This document shows positions 43,639 to 51,428 of a DNA stretch of 56,483 bases, piece by piece. Source of the DNA: Onthomonas sp964456525 (GTDB lineage Bacteria; Bacillota; Clostridia; Oscillospirales; Oscillospiraceae). The notes beneath the pieces were generated by a model. That model saw only the letters and a program-made list of their open reading frames with translations, was not told the DNA's origin and searched no databases. Numbering within the stretch: position 1 is the stretch's first letter; each line of letters opens with the position of its first letter. Location of the stretch: the NCBI GenBank assembly GCA_964456525.1, contig CAYWAP010000008.1:1-56483 (forward strand), read 5' to 3'. The position numbers and the translations under genes were made by a program.

Positions 43639-43965
43639 ATGAGAAGATTTTTCCGTACCGGTTCCCATCGGGCCGAGGAGATCACGGACCTGTCGGCAGC
43701 GAAACGCTATCACTATGTCCTGCGCGGCAGAGTGCAGAATGTGGGGTTCCGTTATATGGCAGTGGGCATTGCGCGGGAGCTGGGGTTGACCGGATGGGTC
43801 AAAAACGACTATGATGGGGCGGTGTCCATGGAGATACAGGGACTCCCCGAGCGGATCAGCCAGTTTTTTGTAGAGCTGTCCAAAGACCGGTATATTCAGA
43901 TACAGGATATCCAGCAGGAGGAGCAAACGCCGGTTGCGGAGCGGGGATTCCATGTGCGTTATTGA
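43639..43965 (+). CDS. acyP: Acylphosphatase
   Basis: A 108-residue enzyme that hydrolyses acyl phosphates. RGRVQNVGFRYMAVGIAREL carries the phosphate loop and catalytic Arg, and TGWVKNDYDGAVSMEIQG the catalytic Asn. It has about 20 extra N-terminal residues (RRFFRTGSHRAEEITDLSA) before the family core. ATG at 43639 follows AAAGGG; an in-frame GTG at 43630 overlaps that site. Confidence 0.93.
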   Translation: MRRFFRTGSHRAEEITDLSAAKRYHYVLRGRVQNVGFRYMAVGIARELGLTGWVKNDYDGAVSMEIQGLPERISQFFVELSKDRYIQIQDIQQEEQTPVAERGFHVRY

Positions 43966-44083
43966 ATGACGTGATTCTTCCGCCTCCTGCGAGGAAAAGG
44001 GCCCCAGAGAATGCCCAAGGGGACGGCTCGATGCCGCTCGTAAGGGTTGGGCGGGCGAAATTTTATTTTTCATCTGTTTTTTC

Positions 44084-44112
44084 TTGCAGTTGCCGAAATT
44101 TTCCGTTATAAT
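44084..44112 (+). promoter_or_regulatory. Promoter of ldh
   Basis: TTGCAG (44084-44089), a 17-base spacer and TATAAT (44107-44112), about 137 bases before the ldh ATG. No clear Rex-type operator is seen in the leader. Confidence 0.65.
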
Positions 44113-44248
44113 TGAGTGGAAGTTTTGAAGCCGTGTTCACGGCAGCGGAGAACAGCGTGTGAATTACATACTGAGCGGATTCTGGCTCAGTTGAAATGGT
44201 ATTTCTGTTTATGTGAATCCATCAAATGGTAAGAAAGAGGTAGTAAAA

Positions 44249-45199
44249 ATGATTAATCCCAGAAAAGTGGCCATTATTGGCTGTGGTTTCGTCGGTTCGG
44301 CCTCTGCATTCAGTCTCATGCAGAGCGGTCTGTTTTCGGAGATCGTCCTGATTGACGCCGATCGCAACCGTGCAGAAGGGGAGGCGATGGACATCAGCCA
44401 CGGTCTGCCCTATGCGGATCCCATGGAGATTTACGCCGGCGATTACTCCGACCTGGCCGATTGCGCTATCGTGGTCATTACCGCCGGCGCCGCGCAGAAG
44501 CCCGGCGAGACGCGTCTGGATCTGGTTCAGCGCAACGTGGCCATTTACCGCTCGATCTTGCCCAACCTGGTTGAGAGCGGCTTTGAGGGCATTTTGCTGA
44601 TCGTCTCCAACCCGGTGGATATTTTGACCGCCGTCGCCGTCCGTGAGACGGGCTATCCCGAAAACCGCGTCTTTGGCTCCGGCACCGTTCTGGATACCGC
44701 CCGGCTGAAGCACCGTTTGGGCACCCATCTGAGCGTAGACAGCCGGGACGTGCAGGCGTTTATCATCGGCGAGCACGGGGACAGTGAGCTGGCCGCCTGG
44801 AGCAGCGTCCGGGTTGCCGGTCTGCCTTTGCCCCAGTTCTGTGAGCTGCGGGGCCATCACAATGACCATGACGCCGCCGCCGAAAAGATCTATGAAGAGG
44901 TCAAGAACAGCGCCTACGAGATTATCTCCAAGAAACGCGCCACGTACTTCGGCGTCGCCATGGCGGTTCGCCGTATCTGCTCCTGCATCACCCGTGATGA
45001 GAAATCTGTCCTGCCTGTCTCCCGTATGCTCCACGGTGAATACGGCCTGGAGGGCATGGCGCTGAGTCTGCCCACCGTCGTCGGGGCTGACGGCACCGGT
45101 ATGCTGGTTCCCATTGAGCTGAACGAGAAGGAAATGGAAGAACTGAGTGCATCGGCCGCCACCTTGAAGGAAATTTTGGATCAGGTGTACGGCGAGTGA
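44249..45199 (+). CDS. ldh: L-lactate dehydrogenase
   Basis: A 316-residue NAD-dependent enzyme that reduces pyruvate to L-lactate. VAIIGCGFVGSASAFSL is the dinucleotide-binding loop. GETRLDLVQRNVAIYRSILP holds the substrate-binding Arg, and FIIGEHGDSELAAWS the catalytic His. SNPVDILTAVAVRETGYP and GSGTVLDTARLKHRLG fit lactate rather than malate dehydrogenases. ATG at 44249 follows AAAGAGG; an in-frame GTG at 44213 has no ribosome site. It closes the fermentation route of the sugar genes around it. Confidence 0.95.
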   Translation: MINPRKVAIIGCGFVGSASAFSLMQSGLFSEIVLIDADRNRAEGEAMDISHGLPYADPMEIYAGDYSDLADCAIVVITAGAAQKPGETRLDLVQRNVAIYRSILPNLVESGFEGILLIVSNPVDILTAVAVRETGYPENRVFGSGTVLDTARLKHRLGTHLSVDSRDVQAFIIGEHGDSELAAWSSVRVAGLPLPQFCELRGHHNDHDAAAEKIYEEVKNSAYEIISKKRATYFGVAMAVRRICSCITRDEKSVLPVSRMLHGEYGLEGMALSLPTVVGADGTGMLVPIELNEKEMEELSASAATLKEILDQVYGE

Positions 45200-45289
45200 G
45201 TTTTTCCCGGACTGCGTTGATGGAAGCCCTTTCTTCTATCAAAGCACCGAGGGCGGAAATAACGGAAAAGAGCAATTGACATTCATCCA

Positions 45290-45326
45290 AAACGCACCCC
45301 TGAGCGGATTCAGAGGTGCGTTTTTC
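45290..45326 (+). terminator. Terminator of ldh
   Basis: AACGCACC (45291-45298) pairs with GGTGCGTT (45315-45322), with CTGA/TCAG inside, followed by TTTTTC. Confidence 0.85.
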
Positions 45327-45365
45327 TTTATGAAGTCCCTTTGAAGAACCCGGGGCTGAAAAGCC

Positions 45366-45407
45366 AAATAAAACGCCCTCTGAACGGGGATAATCGTTCA
45401 GAGGGCG
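45366..45407 (-). terminator. Terminator of the MBL-fold gene
   Basis: Perfect 13-pair stem CGCCCTCTGAACG (45374-45386) with CGTTCAGAGGGCG (45395-45407). Read on the minus strand it is followed by TTTTATTT. Confidence 0.85.
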
Positions 45408-45485
45408 GGGTTCACACGTAAGAGAGTGAACGGATCAGAATCGTGTAGATCGTTCCAGATCCGGCAAGAGAGCCATGAAAGCGGG

Positions 45486-46340
45486 TTATCGCACCTTATT
45501 TTCGGCGTAGAGGATATTGCCCACTTTGCCATCGACCCGCTCCTGGGTGCCTGGCCGTACAGCCTTGGCCATGTAGACCGGCGACTCGCTCGCAATGGGC
45601 GCTGGGATGGGGATATGGTCATCCGTGCCATTCAGAATATCATCGCAGACGGCAATGACGCCGTCCAACAGCTCTTTCGGACTCTCACAGCTCCCATGAT
45701 TGCGGATGATTCGGTCATACCGCAGCTCCTGGGCTTTGACGTGGCACAAACTTTCCCGATAGGCCTCCACGGTGCTGCAGCAGTCCTCTACCAACAGCGT
45801 GCCAACGCCGCAGGCATCGCCAAAGAGCATGGTGCGCTCTTCCGGCAGCAGCAGCATCGTCATGCCCTGGGTATGGCCGGGGGTATGTACGGCCTCGATG
45901 GAGATGCCGCCCAAGTCAAACCGCTGGCCGTCCAACAAGGGTAAGGTTTCCTCCGGGTCGTAATCTGGGACAGCATCCGCCGCGCAGAAAGCAGGTGGAG
46001 TCTGCCCGATACGCTGCCAACTATGCACAGCATATTTGATACGCTCATCAACGTCAGCATGACGGCGCATCAGCTCCCTGTCCAGCGGGTTGAGGTAGAC
46101 AGGCACATCCTTAAATTCCCCGGCGCCGTTGGCGTGATCCAGGTGCCCGTGGGTGAGGATAACAAGCTCAACGGGACGGGGGCAGATGCGCTCAATGTAG
46201 CCGCGCAGGCTCCCCAGACCGATGCCGGTATCCAGCAGAGCGACTTTGTCGTCGCCAAGCACCAGGTAAACAGCCGTAAAGGAAAGATCTTTAATCCGAA
46301 TCAAACGGGGAGAGATCTGTTCATAAGTAAAATAGTCCAT
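45486..46340 (-). CDS. MBL-fold metallo-hydrolase
   Basis: A 284-residue metallo-beta-lactamase-fold hydrolase. The metal motif THGHLDHANG gives H64, H66, D68 and H69. AVHTPGHTQGMTMLLLPE and MLFGDACGVGTLL supply further His and Asp ligands. It begins MDYFTYEQISPRLIRIKDLS. The gene lies 65 bases downstream of the PTS EIIBC gene on the same strand and ends in a strong terminator, so the two probably form an operon. The substrate is unknown; sugar-phosphate or thioester hydrolysis are only possibilities. Confidence 0.88.
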   Translation of the reverse strand: MDYFTYEQISPRLIRIKDLSFTAVYLVLGDDKVALLDTGIGLGSLRGYIERICPRPVELVILTHGHLDHANGAGEFKDVPVYLNPLDRELMRRHADVDERIKYAVHSWQRIGQTPPAFCAADAVPDYDPEETLPLLDGQRFDLGGISIEAVHTPGHTQGMTMLLLPEERTMLFGDACGVGTLLVEDCCSTVEAYRESLCHVKAQELRYDRIIRNHGSCESPKELLDGVIAVCDDILNGTDDHIPIPAPIASESPVYMAKAVRPGTQERVDGKVGNILYAENKVR

Positions 46341-46405
46341 AGAAAACTCCTTTGCGTAAGCGTGCCGGACGGATCGGAACCGCTCCGCCCGGTCTTACCG
46401 TTTGT

Positions 46406-47794
46406 TTACATATCGGAATCGTCTACCTTCAGGATCATGCAGAGGATAAAGGTCGTCGCAATGCCTACTCCGATGGTAATCACCAGGGCGGCGTAATTCC
46501 AAACAGAGCCGCCCACGAAGGCGAAGAGTCCATACACGCCGTTGGAGGGTGCCAGTACGTTGGCGGTCAGGTTAACCAGTCCTGCCACCAGCCCGGCAAT
46601 GGCGCCGCCTGCGCAAGAGGCCACCAACATCTTGCGGTTGCGGATGAGAACACCGTACATAAAGGGTTCCCCCACACCGCCTATCAGCCAGGTGACAAAA
46701 CTACTGGCCGCAAAGGATTTGTTTTCCTTCTTTTTGAACCGGACCATGCAGGCCAGAAATGCGCCCCCGATCGCCCAGCTGGATGCCACCACACCAGGCA
46801 GGAAGAAAGCGTCATAGCCCAGCGTGGGGAAAGTAGCATACAGGTACACATAGAACATACTGTGCATGCCGGTAAAGACCAGAGGCAGGAAGAGTCCGCC
46901 GACGAGCATGGTAGCCAGAGGGCCGACAACGTTGTACAGGCCGGTGATCGCATTGCAGATATAGGTGCTGCAGAAAGAGCCGATGGGCCCCAGGACACAG
47001 AGGGCAACCGGTGTCATGATCATGATGGTACAAAACGGAACGGCCAGGACCTGCAGGGCGTCCGGGATATGCTTTCTGAAAAAGCGCTCCACATAGCTCA
47101 TCGCCCACACGGAGAGCATGATGGGCATAAAGGTGGAAGAGTAATTCTGTACACTACAGGGAATGCCGAAGATCGTAAAATCGACACCGTCTGTGGCCAG
47201 CTGCACAAAGGTGGGGTGCAACATAACAGCCGCCAAATACACAGCCATCGCCCAACTGGTTTTAAGCGTTCTGGCGGCGCCTACAGCCAGGAAGATGGGC
47301 AGGAAGTACATGCCTGCGTCGCCCAAAAACGTGAGATAGGTATACAGGTTGCTATCCTCCGTGATGACCCCCAGCAGATCAGGCCCGAACACAGCCAGTA
47401 CCGTCTTGATCAGACCAGCGGCAATGAGCGCGGGCAATACCGGCGTCATGGATCCGGAGATGTAGCCAAACAGATTGTCGATAAAACTCTTTTTCTCCTG
47501 GGGCTCGTCTGCGGTTTCTTCCACAGCCCCATGGGCTACCACGCCGGACAGGGCGATAAATTCATCGTAGACCTTTCCCACGTTGGTTCCGATGATAACC
47601 TGCAGCTGTCCGCCGCTGAACTGACACCCCACCACGCCGGACAGGGCCTTCAGGCCCTCTATATCTGCCTTGCTGTCATCTTTCAGTGTCAGACGCAGGC
47701 GGGTCATGCAGTGCCGGGCCTGAACGATGTTCTCCTTGCCTCCGACGAGGGGTAAAATTTCCTGGGCAATCTTCTTATTTTTATTATCTGCCAT
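46406..47794 (-). CDS. PTS transporter EIIBC (glucose/sucrose/beta-glucoside superfamily)
   Basis: A 462-residue sugar permease of the phosphotransferase system. The IIB domain (1-90) has the phosphorylated Cys29 in ARHCMTRLRLTL. The IIC domain follows with about ten membrane segments, starting FIDNLFGYISGSMTPVLPAL and including the LVFTGMHSMFYVYLYATFP loop and FVTWLIGGVGEPFMYGVLIR with the conserved GxxEP. No IIA domain is attached or adjacent, so it must borrow one. ATG at 47794 follows AAGGAAGG. It is downstream of an RpiR regulator and a perfect palindrome that is a good operator candidate. The sugar is undetermined. Confidence 0.92.
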   Translation of the reverse strand: MADNKNKKIAQEILPLVGGKENIVQARHCMTRLRLTLKDDSKADIEGLKALSGVVGCQFSGGQLQVIIGTNVGKVYDEFIALSGVVAHGAVEETADEPQEKKSFIDNLFGYISGSMTPVLPALIAAGLIKTVLAVFGPDLLGVITEDSNLYTYLTFLGDAGMYFLPIFLAVGAARTLKTSWAMAVYLAAVMLHPTFVQLATDGVDFTIFGIPCSVQNYSSTFMPIMLSVWAMSYVERFFRKHIPDALQVLAVPFCTIMIMTPVALCVLGPIGSFCSTYICNAITGLYNVVGPLATMLVGGLFLPLVFTGMHSMFYVYLYATFPTLGYDAFFLPGVVASSWAIGGAFLACMVRFKKKENKSFAASSFVTWLIGGVGEPFMYGVLIRNRKMLVASCAGGAIAGLVAGLVNLTANVLAPSNGVYGLFAFVGGSVWNYAALVITIGVGIATTFILCMILKVDDSDM

Positions 47795-47904
47795 GTTGTC
47801 CTTCCTTTCTCCTGTTCGATAGGATTTCGTTTGCAACCATCTGGCGGCCACCCGTGTTGCTTGGATGGAGCCATTCTAGCAGATAAAAAAACGTTCGACG
47901 AAAA

Positions 47905-47936
47905 ATTGCAGATTTTGAAATTTCAAAATCTGCAAT
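47905..47936. promoter_or_regulatory. Perfect 32-bp palindrome, probable RpiR operator
   Basis: ATTGCAGATTTTGAAA (47905-47920) is followed immediately by its exact reverse complement (47921-47936) with no spacer. It lies 111 bases upstream of the EIIBC start. A TAGAAT-like -10 box on the minus strand (complement of ATTCTA at 47873-47878) sits between them and has a poor -35. RpiR/MurR regulators bind palindromes with GAAA/TTTC-type centres, and such a gene is next door. Confidence 0.7.
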
Positions 47937-48076
47937 CGAGAAGTTCAGGCCCTGTTTGAATATTAGAAATGTGACCAATAGCAGCGAATTTTTTACCAGA
48001 CAAGGGGATTTGACGCCCCAATCCTTTGTGGATTGCGAGGAAAATCAATAACCTATGGTGGAAAAAGGCCCGGCAT

Positions 48077-48913
48077 TTAGGCATGTTCACTTTTTTCAAA
48101 CAAGGACGAGTGTCCTTCTTCCAAAAGAACCCGGCAGTATTCGCCCAAAATCGCCTCAAAATAGGCCATTGTGTGGCATTCCACCTCAAAGTTGGAGCTT
48201 GGAATGATATGGATGATTTCATCCGCATGAAATGTTTTTCGCGGATCTTCCTGGGTGACCAGCCAGGTCTTTGCGCAGTGCTTTTGGAGATACTCCAGCA
48301 GTCCCTCGCTTCGAGATCCTGGCCGCATGACGCGCCCGTGCTGACTGATCACAACGGCAAGGGTCTCCTCCCGGCTGGTGGTAAGGGGCATATCCATGTG
48401 GGGCGTCACCATAGTCATGATGATTTTGCCGCAGCGGGCTAACCGTATGCGCAGACTTTCCGCAATTTGTGCGGATAATCCCGCGCCGAATATATACACA
48501 TATCTGTATTGGGTGAGTTCCGTGGCCAAACGCATAAGCTGCTTTCGATCCAGAGCTAACATGGCGCAGAATACAAACTCCTGAACAACTTCGATCCAGT
48601 TCTTCAGAGAATTTGTATACTCGTCATCGGTTCCCAAAACATTCAGCGCTATATGGGGCACAAGGTATTTGTCCTGCACATTCTGCCAGTAATTGTCCAC
48701 AACATCTTTAAATTCGATATAACCATCATAGCCCAGTTCACGGCAGAAGCGCACAACGGAAGAGGCGGAGGTGTGGGCCAATTTGGCCACATCTACCGCT
48801 CGCATTTGGGGAATCTGATCCAAGAAAACCAGCATATATCGGGCAATCGTCTCATTGATTCCGTGCTTGTGGCTTTTTAAATAATAATTGAGGAGATTAT
48901 AAACATCATCCAT
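48077..48913 (-). CDS. MurR/RpiR-family transcriptional regulator
   Basis: A 278-residue regulator with an N-terminal RpiR-type helix-turn-helix (about 20-85: VDVAKLAHTSASSVVRFCRE and LGYDGYIEFKDVVDNYW) and a C-terminal SIS sugar-phosphate-binding domain (about 120-250: YRYVYIFGAGLSAQIAESLR and the EETLAVVISQHGR strand). ATG at 48913 follows AAGGTGG. It stands directly upstream of the EIIBC-MBL pair and probably responds to a phosphosugar made by that PTS. Confidence 0.92.
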   Translation of the reverse strand: MDDVYNLLNYYLKSHKHGINETIARYMLVFLDQIPQMRAVDVAKLAHTSASSVVRFCRELGYDGYIEFKDVVDNYWQNVQDKYLVPHIALNVLGTDDEYTNSLKNWIEVVQEFVFCAMLALDRKQLMRLATELTQYRYVYIFGAGLSAQIAESLRIRLARCGKIIMTMVTPHMDMPLTTSREETLAVVISQHGRVMRPGSRSEGLLEYLQKHCAKTWLVTQEDPRKTFHADEIIHIIPSSNFEVECHTMAYFEAILGEYCRVLLEEGHSSLFEKSEHA

Positions 48914-48955
48914 TCTTGAACCACCTTCTGTCGTATATGTTATAAAATGGCAGAA

Positions 48956-49213
48956 TTACGCTGCCCGTTTGGCATTCTCCTTTTCCAGATCACGCAGAAA
49001 GCCCCTCAAAATCGCCCGGTCTTCCGGCAGGGAAGCAAACAGCTCTAAAACTTCGTCATCGTCATGCAGCAGCGCTGCCATGCCGATGTACTGAGATAAC
49101 TCAGATTTCAGATCGTAGTGGTCTCCATAGATGGACTCCAGCCATACCTGACCACTGCACTGGTCAACGGCGGCTTTGAGCCTATGGACGCTCTTCATGT
49201 CGCAGATTTTCAT
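48956..49213 (-). CDS. Small HPr-like protein of unknown function
   Basis: An 85-residue protein. MKSVHRLKAAVDQCSGQVWL, then YDLKSELSQYIGM and a helical acidic tail (DDEVLELFASLPEDRAILRG) resemble the HPr fold as found in small HPr-like proteins, where an LKSxLxxxxGL-type segment follows a strand. The phosphorylatable His15 motif of real HPr is not present. It lies 42 bases upstream of rpiR on the same strand. ATG at 49213 has AGAGGTG 13 bases away, and a -10 box overlaps that spacing, so the start or the promoter is unusual. Confidence 0.6.
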   Translation of the reverse strand: MKICDMKSVHRLKAAVDQCSGQVWLESIYGDHYDLKSELSQYIGMAALLHDDDEVLELFASLPEDRAILRGFLRDLEKENAKRAA

Positions 49214-49219
49214 AATTGT

Positions 49220-49248
49220 ATTATAACACCTCTTTTTTGTCGATGCAA
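49220..49248 (-). promoter_or_regulatory. Promoter-like sequence abutting the start of the HPr-like gene
   Basis: Minus-strand TTGCAT (49248-49243), a 17-base spacer and TATAAT (49225-49220). The expected start of transcription falls near 49213, at the ATG itself, which would give a leaderless mRNA. Confidence 0.5.
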
Positions 49249-49423
49249 CAACAATTTCGTTTCTATGATTTATGGACCTTTACCGGCTGTAAAAGGCATT
49301 TTTACAGTATATGGGACAGCCCCGTTTCCTGTCAACCGGGAACTTTTACAAGGAAGGTGGAGGATTCGAGCCGATCATTTGTCCATTTGCGATGAAAACA
49401 GGAGGGTGGAGCGCGATTTGCCG

Positions 49424-49452
49424 TTGAGATCGGTTCCCATATCTGATAAAAT
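49424..49452 (+). promoter_or_regulatory. Possible promoter of the CobW-like gene
   Basis: TTGAGA (49424-49429), a 17-base spacer and TAAAAT (49447-49452), 40 bases before the ATG. Confidence 0.5.
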
Positions 49453-49491
49453 AAACATCATCAACAAAGACCCCTTTGAAAGGAACAGCCT

Positions 49492-50430
49492 ATGATAAAA
49501 ATTGACTTAATTACCGGCTTTTTAGGCTCCGGAAAGACGACCTTTATCAAGCAATACGCCGCGTATCTTGTGAAAGAGGGCAATCGTATTGGTATCCTGG
49601 AAAATGATTATGGCGCAGTCAATGTGGACATGATGCTTTTGCAGGAGGTGATGGGGGAGAGGTGCGAGCTGGAAATGGTTGCCGGCGGGTGCGACGCCGG
49701 CTGCCACAAGAGAAGATTCAAAACAAAGCTGATTACCATGGCGATGTTTGGCTATGATCGGGTTCTGGTGGAGCCATCCGGCATCTATGATGTCGATGAG
49801 TTCTTTGATACCCTCCGGGAGGAGCCGCTGGACAGCTGGTATGAAATCGGCAACGTGATTGCCATTGTTGACGCCAAACTGGAGGACGGCCTCTCCAAAA
49901 TGTCCGATTATATGCTGGCCTCTCAGATTGCCAACGCGGGGAAAATCCTGTTAAGCAAATCCCAAGAGGCAACCGATTGGGAAATTACCCGGACAATTGG
50001 GCACTTAAACCGGGTCATGGAGCAAGTTCAATGCAGGCGCAGATTTCAGGGGGAAGTGTTCTGTAAAGATTGGCGGGAGCTGACGCGGCAGGACTGGAAC
50101 GCCATTGCCGCCTGCGGCTATACCCTTGAAAAATATGTAAAGCTCCCTCTGGAACAAAATAACCCGTTCTCGTCCCTGTACTATGTCCAGGTTCATATGA
50201 CAGAGCCGGAGCTGCGCGCCACGGTGGAGAAGTTAATGGGGGACAGAGCCTGCGGCAGTATTTTCCGCATCAAGGGATTTATGCGTTTGGAAGACGGCCG
50301 GTGGCTGGAGCTGAACGCGACACATCAAAAAATCTGCATGGAACCCATTGAACAGGGACAGGAGATCATCATTGTGATTGGTGAGAATTTGGTGGAAGAA
50401 GTCATCGACTCTTATTGGAAGCAGCCGTAG
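49492..50430 (+). CDS. Divergent CobW/COG0523-type GTPase (G3E family)
   Basis: A 312-residue P-loop GTPase of the metal-chaperone family. ITGFLGSGKTTFIKQYAAYL is Walker A (9-17), ILENDYGAVNVD the switch region, and RVLVEPSGIYDVDEFF the ExxG-like block. The usual CxCC metal site is replaced by GGCDAGCHKRRF (C67 and C71 only), and the NKxD base-recognition motif reads LSKSQ. The C-terminal domain (about 215-312) contains IFRIKGFMRLEDGRWLELNA, as in CobW C-terminal domains. ATG at 49492 follows GAAAGGA. The small gene at 50462 lies 31 bases downstream and is probably co-expressed. The metal is unknown. Confidence 0.88.
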   Translation: MIKIDLITGFLGSGKTTFIKQYAAYLVKEGNRIGILENDYGAVNVDMMLLQEVMGERCELEMVAGGCDAGCHKRRFKTKLITMAMFGYDRVLVEPSGIYDVDEFFDTLREEPLDSWYEIGNVIAIVDAKLEDGLSKMSDYMLASQIANAGKILLSKSQEATDWEITRTIGHLNRVMEQVQCRRRFQGEVFCKDWRELTRQDWNAIAACGYTLEKYVKLPLEQNNPFSSLYYVQVHMTEPELRATVEKLMGDRACGSIFRIKGFMRLEDGRWLELNATHQKICMEPIEQGQEIIIVIGENLVEEVIDSYWKQP

Positions 50431-50461
50431 CCCATCGTGTGGCAGTTAGGAGGGTGGTCAG

Positions 50462-50749
50462 ATGCCAAAAATTCTCAGCTGTAAGCTGATTCGCAAACGC
50501 ACGGGCGCGTATAAAACCGGTGAGTATGTGATTCATTATGGCACGGAAGCGTTGTTCCCCACCGGTTCAGAGAAGCCGGTACAGAAATTTATGGAGGAAA
50601 CCATTCCGGATTTCAAAAGCTATGATCTGGACGATTGGGGCGCTGGATGCATCTTGTACGAAAATTGGTTCTTTGAAAACAACTGGGATTTCCATCTGCT
50701 TAGCAAAGACAAACGTCCGGTTGCCCTCTATTGGGCCGCGCCGGACTGA
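50462..50749 (+). CDS. Small protein of unknown function next to the CobW-like GTPase
   Basis: A 95-residue, Trp/Tyr-rich soluble protein (FKSYDLDDWGAGCILYENWF, then NNWDFHLLSKDKRPVALYW). No known motif and only one Cys. ATG at 50462 follows AGGAGGG, 31 bases after the GTPase stop, and a strong terminator follows, so the two genes form a unit. I do not recognise the family. Confidence 0.7.
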   Translation: MPKILSCKLIRKRTGAYKTGEYVIHYGTEALFPTGSEKPVQKFMEETIPDFKSYDLDDWGAGCILYENWFFENNWDFHLLSKDKRPVALYWAAPD

Positions 50750-50758
50750 GTGAACAGG

Positions 50759-50796
50759 CGGCGGCTCTGCGTGATTTTTGCAGGGCCGCCGTTTTT
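50759..50796 (+). terminator. Terminator of the CobW-like unit
   Basis: CGGCGGCTCTGC (50759-50770) pairs with GCAGGGCCGCCG (50780-50791), 12 pairs with one G-T, followed by TTTTT. Confidence 0.9.
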
Positions 50797-50831
50797 AACC
50801 GATATTTGTTGCTAAAACTGCGATCAGCGTG

Positions 50832-51046
50832 TTATTTCCGGTTCTTTACGGGGACAAAGGCCGGATTTGTCAGATAGAAATTGTGTTTGTGGCTGATTTT
50901 GTCCTTGGCCAGCTCCAACGCCTCGCCGAAACGTTGATAGTGAACAACTTCCCGCTCACGCAAGAATCGGATGACGTCGTTGACATCCGGATCATCGCTC
51001 AACATCAGGATGTTGTCATAGGTCACGCGGGCCTTCTGCTCTGCTG
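50832..51046 (-). pseudogene. Truncated CotJC/manganese-catalase remnant
   Basis: The minus-strand frame ends with about 70 residues that match the C-terminus of CotJC-type manganese catalases/spore-coat proteins: AAEQKARVTYDNILMLSDDP, then DVIRFLREREVVHYQRFGEA with the ExxH iron/manganese-type ligands, and NFYLTNPAFVP. The family is about 190 residues long. Upstream of about 51046 the frame continues to 51203 but with unrelated sequence, so the N-terminal two thirds, including the other metal ligands, are lost. No start or ribosome site supports expression. Confidence 0.75.
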
Positions 51047-51285
51047 CAACTGCGAAAGAACAACATATCATGCGAAACAGATGGGACAAGCAGCGCTCAA
51101 ACACGAAAATGGAATATGGAACTGTAAAGGCGGCGTTTCTCACTTCCAACCCGGAAGAACAGGAACGCTCTTTTTTGCTTGTCTCTCTAATCCATCCACA
51201 CACACCGGTATGATTTCGGATTATATTTCATAATTTTGAAGGGTGCAGGCCGGGAAATGCGGCCTGTTGCATGATAAAATTCGAA

Positions 51286-51297
51286 TTGTTGAAACAA
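51286..51297. promoter_or_regulatory. Operator-like repeat, copy 1 (YTGTTnnAACAA)
   Basis: TTGTTGAAACAA, a perfect dyad TTGTT-GA-AACAA, lies 96 bases upstream of copy 2 and upstream of the promoter. Confidence 0.55.
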
Positions 51298-51342
51298 AAG
51301 TAATGCAGCATTCAAAATTACAAAAAATTGCCAAAAAAATGG

Positions 51343-51370
51343 TTGACAAACGGGGAAGATATGGTATTAT
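51343..51370 (+). promoter_or_regulatory. Promoter of the PfkB-SorE-DeoR-PTS operon
   Basis: Perfect TTGACA (51343-51348), a 16-base spacer and TATTAT (51365-51370). Two operator copies lie just after the -10 box. Confidence 0.75.
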
Positions 51371-51381
51371 ATAGGTACAAG

Positions 51382-51414
51382 CTGTTGGAACAACATTTCT
51401 GACTGTTAAAACAA
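51382..51414. promoter_or_regulatory. Paired operator-like repeats, copies 2 and 3 (CTGTTnnAACAA)
   Basis: CTGTTGGAACAA (51382-51393) and CTGTTAAAACAA (51403-51414) start exactly 21 bases apart, two helical turns, between the -10 box and the first gene. Binding here would block transcription. The likely repressor is the DeoR-family protein of this operon. A weaker copy, CTGTTGAAAAGAA, starts at 52378 before the second gene. Confidence 0.65.
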
Positions 51415-51428
51415 AAAGGGGGCTTGTT

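Noticed and set aside
44090..44248. Rex (redox) operator before ldh
   Set aside because: TGTTCACG and TGTGAATT half-like words occur but do not form the TTGTGAnnnnnnTCACAA dyad.
50832..51203. An intact 123-residue gene
   Set aside because: Only the last 70 residues match a family (CotJC); the first part has no coding character and there is no start signal.
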